Assembly: GCF_001700435.1 (NCBI RefSeq)
Contig: NZ_LYPC01000027.1
Coordinates: 1,170,433 to 1,234,432 of the forward strand
Length of the DNA stretch: 64,000 nt
Reading direction: 5' to 3'
Source: Paenibacillus pectinilyticus
Lineage (GTDB): Bacteria; Bacillota; Bacilli; Paenibacillales; NBRC-103111
Part shown: piece after piece, positions 30,157-38,762 of the stretch
How positions within the stretch are numbered: position 1 is the stretch's first letter
Layout of the letters: each line of letters begins with the position of its first letter
Program-made: the position numbers and the translations under genes
The notes under the pieces: model-generated
What the model was told of the DNA's origin: nothing
Databases searched by the model: none
The model's input: the letters and a program-made list of their open reading frames with translations, nothing else

Positions 30157-30648
30157 ATGATACTTGATTCAGTAAAACATTGGGATGCGAATAGAAACCA
30201 ATATGGTGATGTCATACGTAATGCCATTGATTTTACGTTAGGCTTGAATGTGGATCGGATGGATGGCCGAATCGACATTGTAGATCAAAAGATGTTCGTT
30301 TTTCGAGCAGAGGGAAAGACCGAAGTTTGGGGAAATCGCCTTGGCGAATGTCATGCTAAACATGCCGATATTCATATTATTTTGGAGGGTGCAGAAGGTT
30401 TTGGGTATGCACCTGCCTCTGAAGAGCATCATCAAGTTGAGGACATGCTGGTGGAAAAGGACTACGCTTTATTCGATGAAATAGCTAATGAACAGCGTTT
30501 CATTCTCGAATCTGGTATGTTTACTGTGTTCTGGCCAGGTGAAGTACACCGCTCAGGCTGCAGCCATACAGGAGAGGGGAATTATGTTAAATTAGTTGTT
30601 AAAATTCATGAAAGTCTGTTTATTCCCTCTGAAGGAATGGACGCATGA
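30157..30648 (+). CDS. YhcH/YjgK/YiaL-family protein (NanQ-like)
   Basis: The 163-residue protein carries family features: VDQKMFVFRAEGKTEVWGNR, LGECHAKHADIHIILEGAEG with metal-binding His residues, and TVFWPGEVHRSGC. E. coli YhcH (NanQ) of this family is an anomerase for N-acetylneuraminate; YiaL belongs to a 2,3-diketogulonate locus. Presence beside a NanA-like aldolase and a sialidase-fold enzyme favours a role in mutarotating the released ulosonic acid (inference). Its end overlaps the next start by four bases (ATGA), so the two are co-translated. Confidence 0.85.
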   Translation: MILDSVKHWDANRNQYGDVIRNAIDFTLGLNVDRMDGRIDIVDQKMFVFRAEGKTEVWGNRLGECHAKHADIHIILEGAEGFGYAPASEEHHQVEDMLVEKDYALFDEIANEQRFILESGMFTVFWPGEVHRSGCSHTGEGNYVKLVVKIHESLFIPSEGMDA

Positions 30649-31574
30649 GATCACTTAGTTCTGAAGAGATCGTTGGTAATTATGCAACATTGCTGCTACC
30701 TATTAATGAGGATGATTCCATCCATTTTGGAAAGCTGCAAGAGGAGATTGATTATTTGATCGGTGCAGGTGTAGACGGGATCTATTCGAATGGGACTGCT
30801 GGAGAGTTTTATACGCAGTCTGAAGATGAGTTTGTTCGTGTGAATGAGATGCTGGCTGCAGCTTGTGAAAAAGCAGGAATGCCCTTCCAAGTAGGCGCAA
30901 GCCAAATGAGCCCACAGCTTTCGCTCGTCCGAATTAAACAAGCTGTGCAGTGGCATCCGAGCGCCATCCAAATTATTTTGTCCGATTGGTTTCCATTGAA
31001 GGATGAAGAGGTAATAGACTGTTTGAAGAGATTCGCCGAAGCGGCTGCTCCAGTCGGGATCGTGCTCTACAATCCGCCTCATGCTAAGCGAATTGTTCCG
31101 CCAGAACTTTACGCTCGAATTCGGGCAGAGATTCCGAATATCGTAGGCATCAAGGTTGCCGGTGGTAATGACGATTGGTATAAAGCCATGAATACCCACG
31201 CGAAGGGAATATCGATCTTCGTACCGGGGCATTTCCTAGCTTCGGGTTATGCTCGGGGAGCGCATGGGGCATATTCTAATGTGGCTTGTCTTAGCCCACT
31301 GGGTGCTCAGCGCTGGTATGAGCGCATGAAAACGGATCTTCCGGGGGCACTCGAACAAGAAAAGCGGATCGTTCAATTCATGACTGAAAACATAACTCCC
31401 TACATTACTGTTCAAGGTTACTGCAATGCGGCTTGTGATAAGCTACTATCTGCCATTGGCGGCTGGGCGGAAGTAGGTACAAGGTTGCGCTGGCCATACA
31501 GGTGGATTCCTGCTTCGGAAGCGGATCGGCTGAGACCGATCGCCAGAGAGCTTATACCTGAAATGTTTATTTGA
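30645..31574 (+). CDS. Second DapA-family aldolase
   Basis: The 309-residue protein shares the class I aldolase plan: SNGTAGEFYTQSEDEF, Y142 in GIVLYNPPHAKRI and the Schiff-base K170 in IVGIKVAGG. Its sequence is far from the NanA-like protein of the same operon, so the two probably act on different keto acids. The C-terminus (LRWPYRWIPASEADRLRPIA) is unlike DapA itself. It could cleave the product of the dehydratase, giving the operon two separate aldol steps. Confidence 0.83.
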   Translation: MRSLSSEEIVGNYATLLLPINEDDSIHFGKLQEEIDYLIGAGVDGIYSNGTAGEFYTQSEDEFVRVNEMLAAACEKAGMPFQVGASQMSPQLSLVRIKQAVQWHPSAIQIILSDWFPLKDEEVIDCLKRFAEAAAPVGIVLYNPPHAKRIVPPELYARIRAEIPNIVGIKVAGGNDDWYKAMNTHAKGISIFVPGHFLASGYARGAHGAYSNVACLSPLGAQRWYERMKTDLPGALEQEKRIVQFMTENITPYITVQGYCNAACDKLLSAIGGWAEVGTRLRWPYRWIPASEADRLRPIARELIPEMFI

Positions 31575-31683
31575 TCAACTTGAGAATTCGATTTTAAAGC
31601 ATATAGCGTCACGATTAGAGGTTAAAGTTAGCTGATTGAATAGGCTGGATGATTAATAAAAGCACGCAGGAGGTTAGTCAAAT

Positions 31684-32811
31684 ATGTTGGAATCATTCTT
31701 AACAAAGTTAAACCTGGAGCAATACGGTACGGAAGGATATCAGATGTATCGGATTCCTGGAATTGTTGCAACACGTCTCGGCACGGTACTTGCTCATTAT
31801 GAGGCGAGAATGGGCGTAGGGGATTGGACGAAGCAGGATATTATTTTACGCCGCAGTACAGACAATGGTCAATCATGGAGTGATCGAATCATACTGGTTG
31901 AGGGAACCTCGACTGAAACCTTTCACAACGCTACGATGATTGTAGGAAAACATAGTGACACGATTTACTTTATGTGGCACCGAAACTATGCACAATGCTT
32001 CTTGATTCGAAGTGAGGACGAAGGGGGAACGTGGACGGAACCTACGGAAATTACAGAGGTATTTGAGAAATTCCGGACGGAGTATAATTGGAACGTCATC
32101 GGGAACGGATGCGGGCATAGTATCCAGTTGCGCAGCGGGAGGCTAGTTGTTTCTATATGGATGTCCAATGGTGGCCAAATTCACCGTCCCTCCGTACTGT
32201 CTAGTATTTACAGTGATGACAACGGTCTAACCTGGCAAAGGGGCTCCATTATATGGAATGAGGATGGTTTGGTAAATCCAAGTGAAGCAACCGTTGTAGA
32301 ACTATCTGATGGAAGCGTGATGATGAACTTTCGGCATGAATCTCCCAATAGGAGACGTGGAGTTGTAATCAGCCATGATGGCGGCGCCACATGGGGGGAT
32401 GTAAAATACGACGAACAGTTGCCAGATCCCATATGCGAGGGTCATTTACTTCGAATTGCATTTCCGGAAATTCAAGGGTTCAGCGGTATTTTATTCAGTA
32501 ATTGTGCATTCGATGGAGAAGGCGACATCATAGAGAGGGATTGGCATGGCAGTGAGCAGAAATTTCTTTGGGGGTCTCAGTCTCGAAAATATTTGACAGT
32601 ACGATTAAGTCTAGATGAAGGTGTAACCTGGGCATACAGTAAAATGCTTGAAGAATTTTCAGGATACTCAGACCTAGCCATCAGTCCGGATCGTAAAACC
32701 ATCTTCTGTTTATACGAACGTGACTGGGTGGATGGTGAAAATGCCTTTACAAAGTATTTGGCAGTTGCAACCTTTAATTTAGCTTGGTTGACTGATGGAA
32801 GGATGGCATAG
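31684..32811 (+). CDS. Sialidase-fold (GH33-like) exo-glycosidase, cytoplasmic
   Basis: The 375-residue protein has the sialidase opening R23-I-P in QMYRIPGIVATRLGTVLAHY. Five Asp-box repeats follow: RSTDNGQSWS, SEDEGGTWTE, YSDDNGLTWQ, SHDGGATWGD and LDEGVTWAYS. This is the six-bladed propeller of sialidases. No signal peptide is present, so it works on imported oligosaccharides. GH33 includes sialidases and enzymes that release Kdn or Dha/Kdo-type acids; all fit the neighbouring aldolases. AGGAGG precedes ATG 31684, and a terminator follows about 50 bases after the stop. Confidence 0.85.
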   Translation: MLESFLTKLNLEQYGTEGYQMYRIPGIVATRLGTVLAHYEARMGVGDWTKQDIILRRSTDNGQSWSDRIILVEGTSTETFHNATMIVGKHSDTIYFMWHRNYAQCFLIRSEDEGGTWTEPTEITEVFEKFRTEYNWNVIGNGCGHSIQLRSGRLVVSIWMSNGGQIHRPSVLSSIYSDDNGLTWQRGSIIWNEDGLVNPSEATVVELSDGSVMMNFRHESPNRRRGVVISHDGGATWGDVKYDEQLPDPICEGHLLRIAFPEIQGFSGILFSNCAFDGEGDIIERDWHGSEQKFLWGSQSRKYLTVRLSLDEGVTWAYSKMLEEFSGYSDLAISPDRKTIFCLYERDWVDGENAFTKYLAVATFNLAWLTDGRMA

Positions 32812-32864
32812 ACGACAACAAAGCCAATATAATGACTAGCAAATAGCTACGCAAACGAAACAAC

Positions 32865-32917
32865 AGGGCGTCTCACGTTAATTCATCACTGGATGAAGAT
32901 TGAGGCGCTCTTTGTTT
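32865..32917 (+). terminator. Rho-independent terminator after locus B catabolic operon
   Basis: AGGGCGTCTCA pairs with TGAGGCGCTCTTT (with G-U pairs) followed by TTTG. It lies between the sialidase-fold gene and the secreted beta-helix gene. Confidence 0.65.
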
Positions 32918-32947
32918 ATAGAGTGTTACACAAAAGGAGGAATAAGA

Positions 32948-35900
32948 ATGATGGCAAAAAAGTATTTACAGTTACTCGCAATGCTTATTTTCTGTTTCAG
33001 TCTAGCAGCCGTAATCGCCTCGCCCCACCCCGTAAGCGCTTCGACTGTATTGACTAATGATGACTTCAATAGCGGCACGATGCCAGGATGGACGTTAGAT
33101 CAAAGCGGTGGCACGATAACTGTCCAGAACATCCCAAGCTCTACGGATAAAAGTGTACGGTTAATCGATACAAGCGCAACCAGCCCCGTATCAATGACTA
33201 AAATCTTTACAGCACAAAATTACATGATTACAGCTGAATTCAGCTTGCGCGCCGAGCAACTTAACCAGGGAATTGCAGCTACACTTCAAGACAGTACAGG
33301 CGCAAGCGCCGCTCAAATCCGACTTGACGCTAATGGCAAGATTCGCTATACGGATATTACTGGTACTGTGGACCTTCAATCTTATACAACTGATACATTC
33401 TATGATTTCAAAATTGTTGCCGATGCGAATTCGGATAACTTCGACGTGTATATTAACAATGTACTCGTGAAAACTGACCGTCAGACTATATTGAATGTCG
33501 CTCTCATTGACCGAATTGTGATTAACACGTTTGTTAGCGGTACAGGAACGTTCTATGTCGATAATGTCAAAGTTTCAACCGATGGCAGCAGTTCCACTGA
33601 ATTGTCTAATGATGACTTCAATAGCGGCACGATGCCAGGATGGACGTTAGACCAAACCGGCGGTACGATAACTGTTCAGAACATCCCAAGCTCTACGGAC
33701 AAAAGTGTACAGTTACTAGACACAAGCACGACCAGCTCCGTGAAAATGACTAAAACCTTTACAGCACAAAACATGATTACAGCTGAATTCAGCTTGCGTG
33801 CCGAGCAACTTAACCAGGGGATTGCAGCTACACTCCAAGACAGCACTGGCGCAAGCGCCGCTCAAATCCGACTTGACGCGAATGGCAAGATTCGCTATAC
33901 GGATATTACTGGTACAATGGACCTTCAATCATATACAACTGGCACATTCTATGATTTCAAAATTGTAGCCGATGTCAATTCGGATAGCTTCGACGTATAT
34001 ATTAACAATGTTCTCGTGAAAAATGACCTTCAGACTATATCGAATGTCGCTGTCATTGACCGAATTGTGATTAACACGTTTGTTAGTAATACAGGAACGT
34101 TCTATGTCGATAATGTCAAAGTTTCAACCGATGGCAGCAGTTCCACTGAATTGTCTAACGATGATTTCAATAGCGGCACGATGTCAGGATGGACGTTAGA
34201 CCAAACCGGCGGTACGATAACTGTTCAGAACATCCCAAGCTCTACGGACAAAAGTGTACAGTTACTAGACACAAGCACGACCAGCTCCGTGAAAATGACT
34301 AAAACCTTTACAGCACAAAATATGATTACAGCTGAATTCAGCTTGCGTGCCGAGCAACTTAACCAGGGGATTGCAGTTACGCTTCAAGACAGTACAGGCG
34401 CAAGCGCCGCTCAAATCCGACTTGACGCTAATGGCAAGATTCGTTATACAGATATTACTGGTACTGTGGACCTTCAATCTTATACAGCTGGCACATTCTA
34501 TGCTTTCAAAATTGTAGCCGATGCGAATTCGGATACATTTGACTTGTATATTAACAATGTGCTGGTGAAAACTGGCCTTCAAACTATATCGAATGTCTCT
34601 CTTATTGACCGAATTGTGATTAACACGTTTGTTGTCAATACAGGGACGTTCTATGTCGATAATGTCAAAATTTCATTTCCTTCCAGCAGTGTTACTACGT
34701 ATAGTGCACCCACAAGCTTGGTCGGATTCGAGAATTTATTCCCCTCTGATTATTATTCCGTTGTGGTGAATGGCAAAAAACCTTTCGTTTACATGACAAA
34801 AAATGACATACCATCAACAGCATCTGAGTACGAAAGCGATATCCAGAGCGCTTCCTTCGCCAATTTCGCCTCAAGCGGTCCAATCAACGTAGACATCTTT
34901 TATAATGGCACAATCAATAGCGTTACGGTAAGACCGAAATCAGACGCGATTACACCAACGGTTAGCGGCAATAAGATTAGTTTCTCACTGTCATCGCCAA
35001 AGAAACTGTCGGTTGAAATTAACGGTCGGGCTAACCCACTCTTTCTTTTTGCCGATGCCAGTGAGACGAATGTGCCCAGTCCATCAGACCCGAATGTCAT
35101 TTATTACGCACCAGGTGTGTACGATATTGGAACGGATGTCGATATTCCATCGAATAAGACTGTGTATATAGCCGGCGGAGCAATCGTAAAAGGAACCTTC
35201 TTCCCGGGAGATACACATGACACAGCAGGAAGCACTAATACCGTTTATTCCGGTACAGCAGCAAGCAATATTGCAATCAAAGGCCGAGGAATTCTATACG
35301 GCGGTCATCTAGATCCCGCTAATAAACAAGGTATGATTGCTGCATCGGGCGTCAATGGAATGACACTAGAAGGCATCACAATAATCGATTCTCCTTATAA
35401 AATGGCACAGTTTTACGGCGCCGTGAATGTAACTGTCACGAATGTTAAAGACATCTCATGGCATGGAGAGACAGATTTCATTAATGCCTCTGCTTTTAAT
35501 ATCACTGTCGATGATTGCTTTGTAAGAAATAACGATGATTTCGTTAACTTCTCCCAAAGCAGACATGCTATCGTTAAAAATAGCGTCGTGTGGAATGGAA
35601 ATTGGGGCGGTGGACCCGGTGCTTCCCGATCATACTTCTGGGATACCTATGATGTTCTTTTGCAAAATATCGATATCATACGACTTGGAAAAATTGACGG
35701 AAAAAGGGGAGCCTTCTGGTTTAGTGGAGAGGAAGACAGACAGTTAAAAAATATTATGTACGATAACATACGTCTTGAGGACGGCGTCGAACAACTCATT
35801 ATGTATAACAATCTGGATTACCCTAGTACAGGTTGGGGAATACCAACAAGATCTTCAAAAGTCAACAATATATACTTCAAGAATGTAGCGGTCAATGACA

Positions 35901-36787
35901 GTATAGCCAATGTTACTGGAGGCGTTATTCGGGGATATAGTCCAACCTACAACATGCAGAATATAACATTCGAGAATCTGACTTACACGAATGGTTCCAC
36001 GTTAATTACTAATGCTTCACAAGCGGGTATTGTGGCCAATAGCAATGTAAGTAATTTATCTTTCGCTGCTCCTATTACCGCAATTAAGTTAACGAACTCC
36101 ATGGAGGATCTCTTCTATAGCGGCAGCAGTGTCACCTTTAAAACAGATGTCTCGGGATACTCTGGCAGCATTACACAAGTCGAATTTTACAAGGATGGCG
36201 TCCTGCTTGGCTCAGACACGACCGCCCCTTACAACTATTCCCTAACGACATCTGTCAATAGCAGCGATACTTATGCTAGCTCGTATGTAATAACAGCCAA
36301 GGTGATTGGTTCGGCAGGAAATGTCACCTCCGCACCTTACTACTTGACGGTATATGAGAGTTCTGCTATTACCATGAATCAACGTTCTTCCGACAAAGCA
36401 TATAACAAGACGGCTACTGCTTCTTCCACACCTGACACAACCAAGACAGCCTCGTCCGCTGTCGATGGCTATAATCACCGCGACTTCTACTGGAAGAGCG
36501 ACACGAGCAACACAAACTGGTTAAAAGTAGATCTAGGATCAACGCAATCCATAAGCAGAGCTATCATTAATTGGAAGGACTTGAATAGCGCACAATCGGC
36601 AACCATTGAAGTTTCAACAGATAATGTCAACTGGACGCCCGTTTATACCATTTCGAGTGCCGCAGATAATTACAACGATTGCAAGTTCACCTCGGTCAAC
36701 GCTCGTTATGTTCGAGTAAACATGACAGCCAAAAATCCGAACAGCTACAACAATAGCTACATGATCTGGGAACTGGAAGTGTACTAA
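32948..36787 (+). CDS. Secreted beta-helix protein with three N-terminal repeat domains and C-terminal F5/8 domain
   Basis: From ATG 32948 (after AAAGGAGGAATA) the product is 1279 residues with a signal peptide ending near PHPVSA. Three near-identical ~183-residue domains (each starting NDDFNSGTM and ending TFYVDNVK) look like concanavalin-type beta sandwiches that bind carbohydrate. Then comes a right-handed beta-helix region (SNKTVYIAGGAIVKGTFFPG, IKGRGILYGGHLDP, TVDDCFVRNNDDFVNF) resembling GH28/GH49-type enzymes. A Big-type domain (QVEFYKDGVLLGSDTTAPY) and an F5/8 type C domain (WLKVDLGSTQSISRAIINW) end it. It probably cuts or binds the polysaccharide whose fragments locus B imports; exact activity unknown. 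Confidence 0.85.
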   Translation: MMAKKYLQLLAMLIFCFSLAAVIASPHPVSASTVLTNDDFNSGTMPGWTLDQSGGTITVQNIPSSTDKSVRLIDTSATSPVSMTKIFTAQNYMITAEFSLRAEQLNQGIAATLQDSTGASAAQIRLDANGKIRYTDITGTVDLQSYTTDTFYDFKIVADANSDNFDVYINNVLVKTDRQTILNVALIDRIVINTFVSGTGTFYVDNVKVSTDGSSSTELSNDDFNSGTMPGWTLDQTGGTITVQNIPSSTDKSVQLLDTSTTSSVKMTKTFTAQNMITAEFSLRAEQLNQGIAATLQDSTGASAAQIRLDANGKIRYTDITGTMDLQSYTTGTFYDFKIVADVNSDSFDVYINNVLVKNDLQTISNVAVIDRIVINTFVSNTGTFYVDNVKVSTDGSSSTELSNDDFNSGTMSGWTLDQTGGTITVQNIPSSTDKSVQLLDTSTTSSVKMTKTFTAQNMITAEFSLRAEQLNQGIAVTLQDSTGASAAQIRLDANGKIRYTDITGTVDLQSYTAGTFYAFKIVADANSDTFDLYINNVLVKTGLQTISNVSLIDRIVINTFVVNTGTFYVDNVKISFPSSSVTTYSAPTSLVGFENLFPSDYYSVVVNGKKPFVYMTKNDIPSTASEYESDIQSASFANFASSGPINVDIFYNGTINSVTVRPKSDAITPTVSGNKISFSLSSPKKLSVEINGRANPLFLFADASETNVPSPSDPNVIYYAPGVYDIGTDVDIPSNKTVYIAGGAIVKGTFFPGDTHDTAGSTNTVYSGTAASNIAIKGRGILYGGHLDPANKQGMIAASGVNGMTLEGITIIDSPYKMAQFYGAVNVTVTNVKDISWHGETDFINASAFNITVDDCFVRNNDDFVNFSQSRHAIVKNSVVWNGNWGGGPGASRSYFWDTYDVLLQNIDIIRLGKIDGKRGAFWFSGEEDRQLKNIMYDNIRLEDGVEQLIMYNNLDYPSTGWGIPTRSSKVNNIYFKNVAVNDSIANVTGGVIRGYSPTYNMQNITFENLTYTNGSTLITNASQAGIVANSNVSNLSFAAPITAIKLTNSMEDLFYSGSSVTFKTDVSGYSGSITQVEFYKDGVLLGSDTTAPYNYSLTTSVNSSDTYASSYVITAKVIGSAGNVTSAPYYLTVYESSAITMNQRSSDKAYNKTATASSTPDTTKTASSAVDGYNHRDFYWKSDTSNTNWLKVDLGSTQSISRAIINWKDLNSAQSATIEVSTDNVNWTPVYTISSAADNYNDCKFTSVNARYVRVNMTAKNPNSYNNSYMIWELEVY
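33052..34675 (+). repeat. Three tandem ~550-base coding repeats
   Basis: Units start near 33052, 33602 and 34151. Units 2 and 3 are almost identical at DNA level, including silent sites; unit 1 differs slightly more and has one extra codon (YMIT against MIT). This indicates recent in-frame duplication inside the gene. Confidence 0.85.
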
Positions 36788-36820
36788 ACCAGTAGCGATT
36801 TCTTGTTTAATGTGGTATCG

Positions 36821-36990
36821 CAGCTTCGCTCGCTGAAGAAATCGCGGAAAGATGTATCCTTCCATGATCAGATAGGAACGGATAAGAGGGGGATGAATTT
36901 ACGCTGATTGATATCCTCCGCAGCGAGGCAGATGACGTGGTGGACGCGGTCCAGCTCAAGATTGAGAAATCAAAGATTTATAAGAATGTA
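36821..36990 (+). pseudogene. sigK: sigK fragment 4 (internal piece)
   Basis: The sequence reads LRSLKKSRKDVSFHDQIGTD, then with a shift [20 protein letters not shown] and EKSKIYKN. It covers SigK from just after CIENEILMH to just before LDILDDREK. The 5' break lies about four codons past the site where the B. subtilis skin element recombines (established knowledge). It lies 30 bases after the beta-helix gene and only about 315 bases before sigK copy 3. Confidence 0.8.
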
Positions 36991-37010
36991 TCTTAGTAAA
37001 AGCATAGGCA

Positions 37011-37070
37011 TACCTGAAGGCGGTTGCGCTGGATCTGTTCCAACCTGATGCGGCAGTAATTGGCGGACTA
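37011..37070 (+). pseudogene. 60-base fragment of an enolase-superfamily dehydratase gene
   Basis: The bases encode YLKAVALDLFQPDAAVIGGL, which matches residues 266-285 of the dehydratase at 28000 at 19 of 20 positions with different codon use. It is a scrap of a diverged paralogue, not a copy of the resident gene. Confidence 0.75.
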
Positions 37071-37075
37071 TGCGT

Positions 37076-37111
37076 CAGAGCTCCGTCAGCTATCTGGATT
37101 ACGGAGCTCTG
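37076..37111. other. Perfect 11-base stem-loop
   Basis: CAGAGCTCCGT and ACGGAGCTCTG form a perfect stem with a 14-base loop. There is no T run, so a terminator is uncertain. It sits in gene debris. Confidence 0.5.
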
Positions 37112-37305
37112 AATAAGAAATAGGGACTTCTTAATAAACTCGTTCAAAAATCGAAGTTTTTTAGTTGTCAGTTATCCTTTTATCACTCCAACTTTGGTCT
37201 GTTTGGAAATCGAACAATGGTGGTTGTACCACGAAGAATTAAATGAATTGAAGCTCTGTTGAAGTTGGTGAACTCGTTATACTTTGATCATTTACCTAGC
37301 TTCGT

Positions 37306-37821
37306 GTTCACATCCTCAAAAAATTCGACAATACAGGAGAAGATTTATTAGATTTGATCTCGATCGGGACGATCGGATTGATCAAAGCGATCGAATCTTT
37401 CTCTCCGAACAAAGGGACAAAACTGGCGACGTTCGCCGCGCGTTGTATCGAGAATGAGATCTTGATGCATTTGCGCTCATTGAAAAAGACGCGTAAAGAT
37501 GTTTCCTTGCATGACCCGATCGGAACAGATAAAGAGGGGAACGAGATCACGCTGATCGACATTCTCGGCAGCGAAGCAGACGATGTTGTAGATGCGGTGC
37601 AGCTGAAGATCGAGAAGAGTAAGATCTATAAGAATTTGGATATTTTGGATGACCGGGAAAAAGAGGTTGTCGTCGGCCGGTTTGGGCTAGAACTCGGCGG
37701 TGAGGAGCGGACGCAGCGGGAGATTGCGAAGGAGCTGGGGATTAGTCGGAGCTATGTGTCGCGGATTGAGAAGCGGGCGCTGATGAAACTGTATCATGAG
37801 TTCTATAAGGCGAAGCGGTGA
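37306..37821 (+). pseudogene. sigK: 5'-truncated sigK copy 3
   Basis: The frame reads [13 protein letters not shown], then [20 protein letters not shown] through to [15 protein letters not shown] with no internal damage. The break is at almost the same codon as in copies 1 and 2. A TTG at 37354 could start a product of about 155 residues lacking part of region 2. The protein is nearly identical to copy 1, but the DNA differs at many silent positions, so the copies are old or came from different sources. Called a pseudogene because the 5' third is absent. Confidence 0.85.
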
Positions 37822-38188
37822 GTACTATCAGGGCAATGTTCTAATAGTCACCTAACCAAGAAGGTTAGGATCACGGCCCCTTACGGCAATTTAATCATTA
37901 CAAAATCGATAATGGCCGCCTTGGAAGTAAACAGCATGCCATATCTCCTGAAAATGATCGCCTTATAGTGACATTGGAATAACATTCTGTATTTAAACAA
38001 TGAATACTTTAGGAGCTGCATCGGGGCTGCTTAAGCATCTGGTATAATATCCTTCTAAAATGCAAAGCAATATACCGGATTCTAAATGAAAAATGGCGTT
38101 CTCAGGCTCATCCTGGGGCCGCCATTTTATGTTTGAAGGCCCGGCTGCACTCCATTGGGTGAACGCATATTTTATTTTAGGGGGTATT
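37822..38188. other. Gene-free stretch between sigK copy 3 and tnsA remnant
   Basis: It holds an inverted repeat CCTAACC-AAGAA-GGTTAGG near 37853, a -10-like TATAAT near 38043, the 19-base repeat at about 38079, and a terminator-like pairing AAATGGCG/CGCCATTT near 38091-38127. No coding frame or transposon end was recognised. Confidence 0.5.
38079..38097 (+). repeat. 19-base repeat shared with 20224
   Basis: ATTCTAAATGAAAAATGGC matches 20224-20242 with one difference. Both lie near sigK fragments. Confidence 0.4.
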
Positions 38189-38635
38189 ATGATGAACAGA
38201 GGCCGCGCGATACTTAAAACACAGTTGAATAGACTTAAGGATGGTAGAGGTCAAGGGTACGGAAAAGATTATGAGCCCTTCATTCAAGCAAGTGACAATA
38301 AAGCACCTTCTGAAGGATATCTTATTAGGGAATTGGGGTGGAAAACTGGTAGAATTCACCACATTCTTTCTAAAGAAGAATGTCGCTATCTCATGGTATT
38401 AACCTGGCCAGATACTGTCGTCGATATAAGAGAACAATACCCACTTACACCGATTGAACGGAGTATCGAAATTGCTGAGCAGTTGAATATTAAGCATGCA
38501 CATCTCGATGGTGAACCAGTTCATGCAACGACCGATGTTATGATCACAATTGAGACAGAGAAGGGATTGAAAGATGTTGTAAGAACAGTTAAGCCTCCAG
38601 ATAAATTAACCCCAAGAACCTTAGAACTTTTTTAA
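38189..38635 (+). pseudogene. tnsA: TnsA-type endonuclease of a Tn7-like transposon, interrupted by a stop
   Basis: From ATG 38189 (AGGGGG upstream) the frame reads GRGQGYGKDYEPFIQ, WKTGRIHHILSKEECRYL, VVDIREQYPL, TTDVMITIE and RTVKPPDKL. This is the TnsA catalytic domain, with acidic residues near 63-64, D116 and K135. TAA then interrupts after RTLELF, yet the same frame continues with TnsA-like IEKTFFKEQGIDWGIILSSH to about 38776. TnsA cuts the 5' ends of Tn7-like elements; this copy lacks its C-terminal part. TnsB is missing and TnsC is truncated, so the element is dead. Confidence 0.85.
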
Positions 38636-38762
38636 ATTGAGAAAACCTTTTTTAAAGAGCAAGGCATCGATTGGGGAATTATTCTATCTTCACATTTACC
38701 TATGAATCTTGTGAAGAATCATTACAGAACTTACGAATACAATCGGGGTTCCAATTATCGTT

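Noticed and set aside
32208-32432. Antisense open frames inside sugar genes
   Set aside because: These and many similar frames lie wholly within clearly identified genes and show no ribosome site or known motif.
36821-37821. An intact, programmed skin-like sigK split gene
   Set aside because: No recombinase gene was recognised nearby, no 5' half of sigK is present in the window, and the pieces overlap rather than complement each other.
38093-38188. Longer N-terminus for the tnsA-type gene
   Set aside because: The extra codons cover a terminator-like hairpin and do not resemble TnsA. A good ribosome site lies just before ATG 38189.
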